64,000 nt of DNA from Candidatus Woesearchaeota archaeon (GCA_028818155.1 JAPPOH010000005.1:112970-176969), one strand, 5' to 3'; positions 27,475-36,403 are shown, counted from the first letter of the stretch. A program made the numbers and translations. Notes: a model not told the origin generated them from the sequence alone.

Positions 27475-27735
27475 TTTTCTTCGAAGAAGCTCGTAGAGTG
27501 CTGCAGTTGTAATTGCAAAACCCCATGCGCCCAGTGCCACTTTTCCATAGCGCTCACCAATACAGCGAAATCGTTCTTCTCGAATTGTTGCAGGCGACAT
27601 ATCAGGGTCGGAAGGAACTGTACACGGGAAAAAGCTATAGAGTGATAAGATGAACCCAACACCTGTTCCGAGGTATGATGCTCGAGCAATGTTCTTTTGT
27701 AGTGGTGTTTCAGTCTTTTCTCTGTACCATTTCAT
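27469..27735 (-). CDS. Small two-span membrane protein
   Basis: This 88-residue protein has hydrophobic stretches at about 19-38 and 66-82 flanked by basic residues, with a short loop containing PSDPDMSPATIREERF. It overlaps the pyrF end by 6 bp and the preceding 36-residue ORF by 26 bp. Family not recognised. Confidence 0.55.
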   Translation of the reverse strand: MKWYREKTETPLQKNIARASYLGTGVGFILSLYSFFPCTVPSDPDMSPATIREERFRCIGERYGKVALGAWGFAITTAALYELLRRKS

Positions 27736-27820
27736 GCTGCATCACATCACTAAATTCTTTCCACATTGTTGCTTGTTCTGAATCTTTTCTTTCCAAAAAC
27801 GCATCAAGTGTTTCTTTCAT
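27710..27820 (-). CDS. Possible 36-residue peptide upstream of the two-span protein
   Basis: ATG 27820 opens a short charged helical ORF (MKETLDAFLERKDSEQ...) ending inside the next gene's first codons, out of frame. The overlap could couple translation. It lies about 40 nt after the presumed transcription start from the divergent TATA region near 27880. It may be a leader peptide, an antitoxin-like peptide or chance. Confidence 0.35.
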   Translation of the reverse strand: MKETLDAFLERKDSEQATMWKEFSDVMQHEMVQRKD

Positions 27821-27855
27821 GAAGTAGCGAATACACAAACTCTATTTCAATTTTT

Positions 27856-27876
27856 TTCACCTACAAAAGGGGTGAA
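27856..27876. promoter_or_regulatory. Inverted repeat TTCACC-n9-GGTGAA at the TrmB promoter
   Basis: Perfect 6-nt arms at 27856-27861 and 27871-27876 flank TACAAAAGG. The dyad directly abuts the TATA box (GTTTATATATTCC, from 27877) of the TrmB-like gene starting at 27908. It also sits in the promoter of the divergent small genes. A TrmB autoregulatory site is inferred. Confidence 0.6.
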
Positions 27877-27907
27877 GTTTATATATTCCATAGTATTCTT
27901 CTCGTCT

Positions 27908-28660
27908 ATGAATACACAAATCCTTTCAGAAATAGGACTCACGAAAACGGAAATCAAGATTTACCTCACGCTCCTACGTATCGGCGAATCAACAACAACG
28001 AACATTGTCCGAGAATCGGGCATCCACGCATCAAAAGTCTACGAGTTCTTAGATAGACTACAAAAGAAAGGTCTCGCCACATATGTTATTCAAGCGAATA
28101 AGAAGCACTTCTCCGCAGCAAACCCCGAATTCTTGCAAGAATTCTTGAAAGAGAAACAACGAGCAATAGAACACCAGAAAGACGAAATCCAAGCACTCAT
28201 TCCAGAACTGCAATCATTACACAAGCAAGGAGGAACAATCCCATTCAAAGTCTATACTGGCCTTCGCGGGATAAAATCATTCTATGATAACCACTTGACA
28301 AAACTGAAGAAAGAAAACACATCGCATGTTCTGGGTGCACCACGTATTGCGAACGAGGTCATAGAGGGTTATTTGCTTGATTGGCATGAACGACGCATCA
28401 AGAAAGGCGTGAAAATCAAATACATATACGACTACGACGTCAGAGACTACGGAAAAGTTCGAGAAAAGATGAAATACTCGAAAGTACGCTACCTCCCAGA
28501 AGGAATTTCCTCACCAATGTGGATTGAAATCTCAGGAAATACTGTTGGCATCGGAAAAATTCATGGCGCATCAACGACAATCTTCTCCATAGAAGACAAA
28601 GAGATCGCAAAAGGCTATCTTGATTACTTCAAATTGATTTGGAAGATGTCAGAGCAGTAA
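27908..28660 (+). CDS. TrmB-family transcriptional regulator (copy 1)
   Basis: This 250-residue protein has an N-terminal TrmB winged helix (LSEIGLTKTEIKIYLTLLRIGESTTTNIVRESGIHASKVYEFLDRLQKKGL) and a short coiled coil. A C-terminal domain with FKVYTGLRGIKSFYDNHL matches the TrmB middle/effector region of sugar- or metabolite-responsive members. I chose ATG 27908, about 25 nt after TATA. Its last 12 bp overlap the convergent ATPase gene. Confidence 0.85.
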   Translation: MNTQILSEIGLTKTEIKIYLTLLRIGESTTTNIVRESGIHASKVYEFLDRLQKKGLATYVIQANKKHFSAANPEFLQEFLKEKQRAIEHQKDEIQALIPELQSLHKQGGTIPFKVYTGLRGIKSFYDNHLTKLKKENTSHVLGAPRIANEVIEGYLLDWHERRIKKGVKIKYIYDYDVRDYGKVREKMKYSKVRYLPEGISSPMWIEISGNTVGIGKIHGASTTIFSIEDKEIAKGYLDYFKLIWKMSEQ

Positions 28661-29878
28661 CCATTTCCACACGGGTAACATGTGTACTCCTTGCTCTTCT
28701 CCTTCTTGATCCATCGTGAGGAGCAACTGTTTTTTCCCCTTCACTTCTGTGAATCCTGCCAATTCTCGCTTTTTATTTTTCTCAGACAGTATTTTCGTCA
28801 CTTGAATTGCTGCGTCTTTTGTAATAAAATCACATTCGTGCTTTCCTTTTGCGTAACCAACGACGCCCCCTCTGCGAAGTAATTCAAGGAAGACACAATT
28901 CTCGAGTAATTGGCCAATATTTTCTGTTTGTCTGACAGCATGCGCTAACCCTGTATCGATTGCATACACTTTTTTTACAGATAATTCTTGTTTTGTGAGA
29001 GATCTATTTGCAATAGATAAGAAAAAGAGTATGTATGCGTCTTCAAAGAACGCAGGAAACTGATAGAGTAGATCTTTCCCTATTTTAATTCCCTGTGAAC
29101 GTAACTCAAGATATGTTTTGTGAAGGGAAAACTCACTTGCGATTGAAGCAAAGCCTTTTTTGAGCACATATTTCAGTGCATGGAGATTTGTAACTGTATG
29201 CCGCTCTGCAATATCTCGGTACAACATTACATCCATGTATTCTTGGTATAATTTTGGAATAAGATCTTCACGGAGCTCACACGCTTCAGGAAACCCCCCT
29301 TTGAAGAGATACATCTGGAATGCTCGTTTTATTTTTGCTCTCTTCTTTGTTGAAACAATGTCGGTAGAATCAATATTCATGAACGAAAGATATTCTTTGA
29401 ACGATAGTGGATACACTTCATACGTGAGTGTTCTTCCTCTGAGCGCTGTTGCAATTTCTTTGCTGAGTAATTTTGCGGATGATCCTGTCAAGTAGATGTG
29501 TTTACTTATCGTGTCATGTATTCTTCGTACAAATTGTTCCCATCCGCGAACATTTTGTATCTCATCGAAGAAAAAGTGCACGTTTTCTAGTGTTGTATCA
29601 GGATAGAGTTCTAGATATGCATCTATGATCAATTGCAAGTCATTTTTCGTTATATTTATTCTCTCATCTTCAAAATTCAAATAGACAATGTTTTCTTTGG
29701 GAAGTGTTTTTCGCAGTTGTTCAATTGTGTGATAGAGAATCGATGTTTTCCCCGCTCTTCGGGGCCCAATGAGTGTGATTATTTTTGTTGTGTCTGTTGG
29801 AATGCGTATGTCTCGCGGTTTGACAGTGATTGCTCGTTCTTGCGAATCTTTGATTAATTGCTTGATGAGCTCTTTCAT
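28649..29878 (-). CDS. AAA_14/DUF4143 archaeal-type ATPase (second copy)
   Basis: This 409-residue protein has the same order as the gene at 22960: Walker A GPRRAGKTSILYH, Walker B VHFFFDEIQNV, then YLTGSSAKLLSKEIATALRGR. The DUF4143 region with a winged helix ends in HECDFITKDAAIQVTKIL. The two are divergent paralogues. The promoter again carries two palindromes, of different sequence from the other copy. Confidence 0.85.
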   Translation of the reverse strand: MKELIKQLIKDSQERAITVKPRDIRIPTDTTKIITLIGPRRAGKTSILYHTIEQLRKTLPKENIVYLNFEDERINITKNDLQLIIDAYLELYPDTTLENVHFFFDEIQNVRGWEQFVRRIHDTISKHIYLTGSSAKLLSKEIATALRGRTLTYEVYPLSFKEYLSFMNIDSTDIVSTKKRAKIKRAFQMYLFKGGFPEACELREDLIPKLYQEYMDVMLYRDIAERHTVTNLHALKYVLKKGFASIASEFSLHKTYLELRSQGIKIGKDLLYQFPAFFEDAYILFFLSIANRSLTKQELSVKKVYAIDTGLAHAVRQTENIGQLLENCVFLELLRRGGVVGYAKGKHECDFITKDAAIQVTKILSEKNKKRELAGFTEVKGKKQLLLTMDQEGEEQGVHMLPVWKWLLL

Positions 29879-29910
29879 AACCCTATGAAAACCCTTTTTA
29901 TTTATATATA

Positions 29911-29961
29911 TTTCCTTTTTAGAAGGAAAGATTTACTATTTTTCTTCCTTTTCCGAAGGAA
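29911..29961. promoter_or_regulatory. Two palindromes at the promoter of the second DUF4143 ATPase
   Basis: Dyad A (29911-29929) has arms TTTCCTT and AAGGAAA around TTTAG. Dyad B (29945-29961) has arms TTCCTT and AAGGAA around TTCCG. Both have the form TTCCTT-n5-AAGGAA with centres 33 bp apart, about three helical turns. Dyad A directly abuts the ATPase TATA region (minus strand, about 29897-29910). Confidence 0.7.
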
Positions 29962-30006
29962 ATAAAGTAACATAATCTTTATGAAGTGCGCAAGGATCCC
30001 TCCAGG

Positions 30007-31122
30007 ATGAAATTCAGGCAACGGCTCTGGTATTTTTTCGAAGAATCAGAAGAGTTCTCAGCTATCCTATTTCGCTTCTTGATTTTCTCTCTGATCATCG
30101 TTTCTTCCTCCATCGCGATTATTCAACTCATCAACCCATCAATCATCCCAGATCCATTCTTTGTGGAACACGTGGAACGTTGGATTCTCTACATTTTTAC
30201 TGTGGAATTCATCGCGCGACTCGTTGCGTGCCCGAAAAAGAAACAATTCGTTACAGACAGGTATACAGCCATTGACTTCGTGGCAATTGCGCCATTCTAC
30301 CTTGGTATCAGCTCGCTCGTCGTACTGCGTGTCTTGCGTATCTTCAGGTTGTTCAGATTATTCAATAATTCCCGATTCTTGCAAGCATTCCAGCTCAAGA
30401 ACACAATTCTTGAGAATATCACACCGGTTGTGCTCTTGTTCGTCTTGATCAAGATCGCGATCTGGGTGCTCGAATACTATGGTCTCTGGCTCACAGAAGA
30501 GCTTGGCGTCCTCTTCACGATCATCGGCTTCGCGCTCGGTATCATTCTCTCTCGCAAGATCGGCACGACGTACGGCAAGTATCTCGACTTAGAGAAGACA
30601 ATGTTCACTATGCAAGCGCGCATCTCTATCACGGTGCAAGCACTGAATCATCATAAAAAGAAACTCGGGAACAAGATATTCTCTGAATGGATTCGGCACT
30701 TTCTCAAAACATATCATGGACCTGACGAGCATGGCATGCATGAGATTCAGAAAGCGAATGATGACCTGTACTGTGCTATACGGAAGGTGGGCGACACGAA
30801 GCTCGTACCGCACAACAGATTGATCGTCTTCTGCAAAGAAATCATCACAGACGCAAGCTTTATCCTCGGGAGGAAGGCATCGTATACGCCAGATGCGTAT
30901 GATAAGTTATTACAACAGATCACCTTAATGTACCTCTTCTTACTCGTTATTTTCATTCCTGGGATGAAGGGACTGATCTCAGTTCTTGTTGCAACGTACG
31001 TCCTCTATGGTATGTATTACGTGACGCATGACTTTGACCTCGCTGTTGGCGATGATAAAGCTGGTTTGATTAAACTCGAGCCGAAGCGGTTAGAGCATTA
31101 TTGTAATGAGCTGGAGCGCTAG
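30007..31122 (+). CDS. Voltage-sensor domain fused to bestrophin-like membrane domain
   Basis: This 371-residue membrane protein has an N-terminal S1-S4 unit (about 15-125). S4 reads LVVLRVLRIFRLFRLF, with Arg or Lys at every third position. No K+-channel filter (TVGYG) follows. The rest has hydrophobic pairs and FALGIILSRKIGTTYGKYLDLEK, then a helical cytoplasmic part. A final hairpin ends in DFDLAVGDDKAGLIKLEPKRLEHYCNEL. This resembles the bestrophin/DUF4239-like architecture of anion channels. I chose ATG 30007, about 25 nt from a TATA-like element; GTG 29986 is possible. Confidence 0.6.
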   Translation: MKFRQRLWYFFEESEEFSAILFRFLIFSLIIVSSSIAIIQLINPSIIPDPFFVEHVERWILYIFTVEFIARLVACPKKKQFVTDRYTAIDFVAIAPFYLGISSLVVLRVLRIFRLFRLFNNSRFLQAFQLKNTILENITPVVLLFVLIKIAIWVLEYYGLWLTEELGVLFTIIGFALGIILSRKIGTTYGKYLDLEKTMFTMQARISITVQALNHHKKKLGNKIFSEWIRHFLKTYHGPDEHGMHEIQKANDDLYCAIRKVGDTKLVPHNRLIVFCKEIITDASFILGRKASYTPDAYDKLLQQITLMYLFLLVIFIPGMKGLISVLVATYVLYGMYYVTHDFDLAVGDDKAGLIKLEPKRLEHYCNELER

Positions 31123-31907
31123 CGCAACCGTTGGATAAACGGGTAAACAATTACTCCAGCAAGAAGTGAGAGAACATATGCACAGAATGTTCCATAGAAG
31201 ACACCTAATGGAACGTACATGAACCGGACACCGAGTGCGAACACAACAATTGTGATCGTACCACAGAGCAGCGGCTTCGTCAACCCACGAGAAAACTCCC
31301 AGCCATTTGTAATATAACCGATCGTCAGCGTCGCGATGAACGCAGCCGGAAAAGTTGACATAACACCACCAAGAATTGGCCCACCAAGCCGAGTGAGCAG
31401 TACAGTTGTGGTAACAACAGCACCACTCAAGACTGCGCGAACGAGTAATTGTGTGAGGGAAAATACTTTCGTCGTTTTCTCACCTGAGGGAATGTGCATG
31501 ACATGCTCAAGGCAGTAGTACGAGAACAGCAAGAGTGCCACATACGCTACAAGCGAAGAGACAATATCTGCATACTGGACAAGCACAATCGCAGTTGATG
31601 CGAACAGCCATACGAGAAACGCAGCACTCAATCCTTGTACTAATCCTCTCCGGACAATGAGTGCGTACACCACGAGAAATATCCCCTCAAGACCTATGAT
31701 CAGGGGCACAACACCTGTTGCTATCACTGCAGTCGTAGCTCCTTCTGTTACGCCGATGAAGAGCATACTCACAACAATCGTTGAAGGAAGACTCGCGATA
31801 AAGCCACCTATTTTCGTTCCGGCCCACTCGGCAAGCATGCTCGCCGCTGCAATCCAAATACCTCCAACAAGAAATGACAACAGAAGCTGTAGAAAAAACA
31901 GATCCAT
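31119..31907 (-). CDS. DUF3147-like membrane protein with internal duplication
   Basis: This 262-residue protein has about eight spans. The two halves repeat the same motif: TKIGGFIASLPSTIVVSMLFIG near residue 35 and LGGPILGGVMSTFPAAFIATLTIGY near 180. This indicates an inverted or direct duplicated transporter fold. It lies 3 bp after radB on the same strand. The DUF3147 assignment is from memory of motif and size. Confidence 0.55.
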   Translation of the reverse strand: MDLFFLQLLLSFLVGGIWIAAASMLAEWAGTKIGGFIASLPSTIVVSMLFIGVTEGATTAVIATGVVPLIIGLEGIFLVVYALIVRRGLVQGLSAAFLVWLFASTAIVLVQYADIVSSLVAYVALLLFSYYCLEHVMHIPSGEKTTKVFSLTQLLVRAVLSGAVVTTTVLLTRLGGPILGGVMSTFPAAFIATLTIGYITNGWEFSRGLTKPLLCGTITIVVFALGVRFMYVPLGVFYGTFCAYVLSLLAGVIVYPFIQRLR

Positions 31908-31910
31908 ACA

Positions 31911-32612
31911 TCACGCTTCCATCAGTTCATTGTCTAGCTCAACAACACCTTCTTCAACAATAGAAAACCGCACTTCCCTATCGGGAAGGGAACGATGCTT
32001 CCGCAAGAATGCCATCCGGTTCCCACCTGCTAACTTTCGTAATTCGATCAAGCACTTGGAAGCGTACCTGAGGATATCGCCACCGACGATCTTCACCGCA
32101 CCTTCTTCATCAAAGTCCGCGTACACTTGATTCGTGACAATGACAGGGATGTGTTGTTTTCTCGCTATCTCAGTCAAATATGATAATTGCAGCCCAAACT
32201 CTCGATTCACAGAGTAGACGTCCCGGCTCTTTCCGAGCTCTAAGCGATAGAGCATTGCTGCACTGTCAAACACAATCAACCCAATCTTTCGCGCATCCAC
32301 AATACTGCGTAATTTCTTGAACGCTTTCGCCTGCTCTGCAAAATCTACTGGTTTGATGAAAATGATGTTATCGAGTGCTTTCTTGTACTCAGGACAGAGT
32401 TGCTGGAAGCGTGCTAACGAAAAATTCCCTTCTGTGTCGATGTACACGACCTTTTTCTTGCTTGCTAACACAGAATTTACAATACAAAGGAGTGCTAATG
32501 TTGTCTTTCCAGAGCCAGGAGGGCCATAAATGCATGTGAGTGCATCTTTCTCGTAGCCACCGTCGAGCAGCCAGTCCATGACAGCACTGCCAGAGGGGAT
32601 TTTCAGGTCCAT
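31911..32612 (-). CDS. radB: DNA repair and recombination protein RadB
   Basis: This 233-residue RecA-fold ATPase is a RadA paralogue that lacks the N-terminal domain. Walker A GPPGSGKT is at residues 30-37, Walker B is LIVFDSAAML, and PVIVTNQVYADFDE is the L2-like region. It starts with PSGSAVMDWLLDGGYE, the usual RadB opening. I chose ATG 32612, about 25 nt after TATA-like GGCTTAAG; an ATG at 32663 would overlap the upstream gene. Confidence 0.93.
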   Translation of the reverse strand: MDLKIPSGSAVMDWLLDGGYEKDALTCIYGPPGSGKTTLALLCIVNSVLASKKKVVYIDTEGNFSLARFQQLCPEYKKALDNIIFIKPVDFAEQAKAFKKLRSIVDARKIGLIVFDSAAMLYRLELGKSRDVYSVNREFGLQLSYLTEIARKQHIPVIVTNQVYADFDEEGAVKIVGGDILRYASKCLIELRKLAGGNRMAFLRKHRSLPDREVRFSIVEEGVVELDNELMEA

Positions 32613-32644
32613 GGGGGAGAGGAAGTGTCGTGCATTCTTAAGCC

Positions 32645-34471
32645 TTATCCGAGCTCGATCCAAATATAATATGTTTCCAACGCCTCAGCTCGAGTCGGCA
32701 CGAGAATCTCGAAGTCATTCACGTTTGTGTTGAACCCTGCAGTATCTGGCTGCAAGATGCTCGTATAGAGTGTCTTATTCGCGCCATCGACGAGCAACAT
32801 TTCGTAATACTGCGTGCTATCTTGCCCAGCGCTCCCAAAGACGTTCGTACTTGGACATGTATCATTCGTTATGCTCACAATCCCAACGCTGAATGTTGGA
32901 TGGGTTGTCTGGTTGAATGTATTGTTCACGGAGTCCGCTGCGCCCGTGCTGCCGAGGAAACTATCTTCCGTGGCGATGTTAGCGGGCAGTGCACATGCAA
33001 CACTTGGGAAGTTCACATCGAGTGCCCTGCTTGCATAGACTTCTCCTGTTAAATTCGCCAACGTCCAATTATAGAATGTGTGCTGCAAGCTATTTTGCAA
33101 GATGATATCTCCAGTAACGTTCCCATAGAGCCCTTGCCATGTGTTTGTAATTTGTACGACACTCAGATTGAGGTCAGTCACGTTGCCTCCACGAACTGCA
33201 AGTGCGGCTGGCGACGCTCCCTGCCGTCTTGACGATCCTAGTATATTGAGTGATGCTGGCGCCACAGGTCCGTTCTCGTTACTAACACTCGCACTATCTG
33301 ATGTCGAGAGGAACTCGAAGGACGGCTCGCTACATTCGACGGTGAAGAAATGTGCTCCAGCACTGCTGAACGACCTATTATATTCGTACATCGCGCCGTT
33401 GTACACCATTGTATGTGGTCCAGAGTCACTGAAGGTGACGTTACATGTTGCGCCTGTGATTGGCGCGTTTGATGTGATGTTCGTGTAGTTCGCATAGAAT
33501 GTGATGTTTTGCTCTGCTTGTACTGGTGTTGTGTCTGTCGTATCGAAGATTTCCAATTGTGCGTTCGGTCCTGATGTGTACGAGGAGAAGTGTGGCACGA
33601 TGAATGTGAGCTCTCCTTGCTGGAAGGATTCGATTGTACAATCTGTGCAGAGTTCTCCATCCCGATAGATAGCTGGGTGCCTGACATTTGTGATGTTATA
33701 AAGAACAACTCGCGCAGATGTGTTCAGTGCAGGGACGCCTGTTGTGTTAATCGAGATGAAATTATTCTCGAACGACACGTGCTTATTGACGTCTGCTCCG
33801 TCAGTAAGATCCACAGGGTTGATGAACGTGACCTTTCCGTATGCTTCGTCTTCGATGAATAGGTCTTCCATTGCTGAGACGTCTTGTTTGTGGAACGGTG
33901 TTGTTTTGAAGCGTGTTGCTTTGATCACTGCGAACTCAACACTTCGTGTGAGTTCTTCATCTTTATACGTGCATATAATATCGATGATGTATTTTCCAGG
34001 TTGCAGGTGTTGTAATGTGAAAATGTTTGTTCCGTTACTGACGTTTGCTTTTGTGTACATTGGCACTGTGTTGATGTACGCTGTGCATCGTTCAGCATCA
34101 GTATTGTTGAACGTTAAGTTGAGTGCTGAGTCAACGTAGCCAATTCTGTTTCTCGGGAATGTGATGCCGAGATGGTTGAGGAATCGTGTTAGCTGTCGTA
34201 CGTTTCTCTTTTCAGCTTTGGTGCCTCTTCCCCCAGAGCCTCCACTACCCCAATCATGTCGTGGCGTATCTGCTCGTCGTTGTATCCTGTCAGTTCGTTC
34301 TCTTCTTGGCCCTCGGTCATCTTCTTGGAGTACGCCACGATCGATCTCTCTGATGTTTCTCGTGGGTTCTTCTGGCTCGAATACAGCGAGCGTTGTTGGC
34401 GTATCTTGTAGTGCAAAGTATCCAAGGCCGATGAGTAAGAGTGTGAGTGGAATGATCCAGTAGCGTTTCAC
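32645..34471 (-). CDS. Large secreted, sequon-rich surface protein
   Basis: This 608-residue protein has an N-terminal hydrophobic signal or anchor (about 5-20) and an Arg/Gly-rich stretch (35-90). A long extracellular beta-rich part with about twenty N-x-S/T sequons and a few Cys follows. The FIVPHFSSYTSG motif at about 290-300 recurs in surface proteins of DPANN genomes as I recall them. GTG start at 34471 overlaps the stop of the upstream recombinase-like gene (GTGA). Confidence 0.7.
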   Translation of the reverse strand: MKRYWIIPLTLLLIGLGYFALQDTPTTLAVFEPEEPTRNIREIDRGVLQEDDRGPRRERTDRIQRRADTPRHDWGSGGSGGRGTKAEKRNVRQLTRFLNHLGITFPRNRIGYVDSALNLTFNNTDAERCTAYINTVPMYTKANVSNGTNIFTLQHLQPGKYIIDIICTYKDEELTRSVEFAVIKATRFKTTPFHKQDVSAMEDLFIEDEAYGKVTFINPVDLTDGADVNKHVSFENNFISINTTGVPALNTSARVVLYNITNVRHPAIYRDGELCTDCTIESFQQGELTFIVPHFSSYTSGPNAQLEIFDTTDTTPVQAEQNITFYANYTNITSNAPITGATCNVTFSDSGPHTMVYNGAMYEYNRSFSSAGAHFFTVECSEPSFEFLSTSDSASVSNENGPVAPASLNILGSSRRQGASPAALAVRGGNVTDLNLSVVQITNTWQGLYGNVTGDIILQNSLQHTFYNWTLANLTGEVYASRALDVNFPSVACALPANIATEDSFLGSTGAADSVNNTFNQTTHPTFSVGIVSITNDTCPSTNVFGSAGQDSTQYYEMLLVDGANKTLYTSILQPDTAGFNTNVNDFEILVPTRAEALETYYIWIELG

Positions 34472-34806
34472 TGGAGCACCTCTTTTCTGATCTCTCGTGG
34501 TTTGATGTTGTGTTTCTTGAGGAGTTGTCTGACTCGCTCCTCGCTCATGTGTACTCTGTTTCTTGATGGGAAGAAGAAGCGTCCTTGTTGTTTGCTAAGT
34601 GTTGCAGCGAGTTTTTGACTGATGGTTACTGCTCTCGTGTGTTTTCCTCTGACGATGAGCGTGGTTTCGTTGAGGTCTGCCGTTTGGAGTTTAACGAGCT
34701 CTCCTGTCTTGACGCCGGTTTCGAGGAGTGTTCTGAGAAGTATTGCTGTTCTCGTATCTACTCTGGGAAGAAGTTCTTGTATTCGCTGCACTATATTCGT
34801 CGTCAC
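34468..34806 (-). CDS. Degenerate or truncated tyrosine-recombinase-like protein
   Basis: This 112-residue protein matches only the catalytic-domain core of XerA/phage-type integrases: TAILLRTLLETGVKTGELVKLQTADL, then a beta hairpin and VRQLLKKHNIKPREIRKEVL. The catalytic Arg of the GLRxSEL motif is Lys here, the HxLRH box reads REIRK, and the terminal Tyr box is absent, so recombination is unlikely. It could be a domesticated DNA-binding remnant. GTG start 34806, about 27 nt after the TATA box. Confidence 0.5.
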   Translation of the reverse strand: MTTNIVQRIQELLPRVDTRTAILLRTLLETGVKTGELVKLQTADLNETTLIVRGKHTRAVTISQKLAATLSKQQGRFFFPSRNRVHMSEERVRQLLKKHNIKPREIRKEVLQ

Positions 34807-34818
34807 TGTATATGGGTA

Positions 34819-34924
34819 TATTTTCCAAAATTGTTTATATAATTTTCTATTTATCTCGTCTGAGAATGCTTGCTCTTGTTCTTATTTTCCAAAATTGTTT
34901 AAATAGTTTTCTATTACTGTCGTC
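34819..34924. repeat. Duplicated promoter-containing direct repeat, two copies 64 bp apart
   Basis: Copy 1 (34819-34860) and copy 2 (34883-34924) both begin TATTTTCCAAAATTGTTTA, then differ at a few places and end in CGTC. On the minus strand each holds a TATA box (TTATATAAAC or CTATTTAAAC) followed by AATTTTGGAAAATA. Copy 1 drives the recombinase-like gene. Copy 2 would start a transcript about 64 nt earlier. Confidence 0.7.
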
Positions 34925-34976
34925 GTGAGAGAAGGAATAAAATTCTATATGGAAGATAATTAGTTCCAAAAAAAAC

Positions 34977-35792
34977 TCACTTGTTCTTTGCCACTTCTAC
35001 ATTTTCAGATTCTTCTTCACGTTTTTCCTCATCTTCGGAAGCTTCATCCACATTCCGCTGCAACTGCTCATCAGCGGCGTGTTCGTCATTCTTGCGAGAA
35101 ATCTCATCAATCTTCTTATCCAGTTCATCCAAGAATTCTCCTGCAGGTGTATCATCTTCCTCTTCAGGCTCTTCTGGTTCAGGAATATCTGGCTTCTCAG
35201 GAACTGCAGACACGTCAACAACTTCTAAGCCATCATCTTTCTTCTCAACATCGACAACATCCATCTCGCCAAGCTTCTGCTGCTCTGTATCAGGGAGTTT
35301 TACATGCTTGAACACAGACTTGATGTCCTTTTCACCCGCAACATCAAAGTACTCGAAGAACTTATCCGTCAGTTTCAGCTTGTAACTACGACCAGCACGA
35401 ACTTTCGTTAAGAATCCAAGTTGTTCCAACTCAGCAATGTGTTCGTACGCGCCACTGCCACGCACATCAATGACAGATGATTGTAATGCCTTCGGATATC
35501 GATATGCAATAACACCAAGCGTTTCCATACATGCCTTACTCAACTCAGTATCAGCAACAATATTTTTTACGAGCGGAACGTACTCATTCTGCACGCTCAT
35601 CTTCCAATCATTCCCATCTTGTACCACAACAACGGCACTCTCGCGTTCATTATACTCTTTCTTCAAAGCTAACAAAGCGCGATGCACAACTGCTTTCTCT
35701 AGTTTCGTCAACAACGTGAGCTGTTCTTCACTCATGGTCTTTCCACTGGAGAACAAGAGTGCTTCAACTTGATGTTTGGGTGCCAGGCTCAT
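34977..35792 (-). CDS. scpB: Chromosome segregation/condensation protein ScpB
   Basis: This 271-residue kleisin-partner of SMC has two winged-helix units in residues 1-170. The N-terminal VEALLFSSGKTMSEEQL and TLGVIAYRYPKALQSSVIDVRGSGAYEHIAELEQLGFL are diagnostic. The C-terminal 100 residues are acidic and probably disordered. It overlaps the next gene upstream by ATGA. No scpA or smc is recognisable in the window. Confidence 0.88.
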   Translation of the reverse strand: MSLAPKHQVEALLFSSGKTMSEEQLTLLTKLEKAVVHRALLALKKEYNERESAVVVVQDGNDWKMSVQNEYVPLVKNIVADTELSKACMETLGVIAYRYPKALQSSVIDVRGSGAYEHIAELEQLGFLTKVRAGRSYKLKLTDKFFEYFDVAGEKDIKSVFKHVKLPDTEQQKLGEMDVVDVEKKDDGLEVVDVSAVPEKPDIPEPEEPEEEDDTPAGEFLDELDKKIDEISRKNDEHAADEQLQRNVDEASEDEEKREEESENVEVAKNK

Positions 35793-36403
35793 AGACTGTA
35801 CTCTTTTCCTTTTTTCGTGATGTGTTTTTTCTCAACCAAATGTTTGAGGAATGGTTTTAATGTATCTGGAATGAGTCCTGTTTCTTTCACAAGCTCTTCT
35901 TCTGTCTTGTTCCCAGTTTTCAAACTGAGAATAACAGAGTTCTGAATTAATTGATTCATCGCACGCGTTAAATATTCATTCCCGGATAATTTCTCTCGAT
36001 AGTCCTTGCTGATCTCATGAATTTTCGCGAGTAAATCATTCAACCAGTTCGTGATCTCACGACCTTCTATTTGAAACGTCTCAGGATCAATGACTTCAAT
36101 GCTCGCAGGGCTGAAATTCACGCAGAGCCACGTGAGCGTCTCCATGTTGTCAACAATCATCTCAAGTTCGGAGAACGCAGTGAACATCCCATCCTCGTGC
36201 TCTTCCGCTGGTTCACGATCATCAATGAGGACTTCAATTCGCTCATCTTTGTCGATGTTCTCAATGTACTTGTCCAGGGTTTCTTCGATGTGCTCCTTTG
36301 GCTTCCCTGCAACTTCCAAGGTCATAATGACGCGGAGCCATCCGTCCCCGATCTTTGCCCTAATTTCTGACTCTTTCATGAGGAGAACGTGCTTATCAGA
36401 CAC
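35789..36403 (-). CDS. Hypothetical protein co-transcribed with scpB
   Basis: This 204-residue soluble protein has an alpha/beta N-terminal half (GDGWLRVIMTLEVAGKPKEHIEETLDKYIENI, a region with many Asp/Glu) and a C-terminal winged helix (EELVKETGLIPDTLKPFLKHLVEKKHI). Position suggests a ScpA-like partner, but the kleisin opening motif (FEGPLDLLL) is absent. It is coupled to scpB by ATGA. Confidence 0.6.
   Translation of the reverse strand: MSDKHVLLMKESEIRAKIGDGWLRVIMTLEVAGKPKEHIEETLDKYIENIDKDERIEVLIDDREPAEEHEDGMFTAFSELEMIVDNMETLTWLCVNFSPASIEVIDPETFQIEGREITNWLNDLLAKIHEISKDYREKLSGNEYLTRAMNQLIQNSVILSLKTGNKTEEELVKETGLIPDTLKPFLKHLVEKKHITKKGKEYSL

Noticed and set aside
35789..36403. Naming the gene next to scpB as scpA
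   Set aside because: The kleisin opening motif of ScpA is missing. Only the position and a C-terminal winged helix support it.
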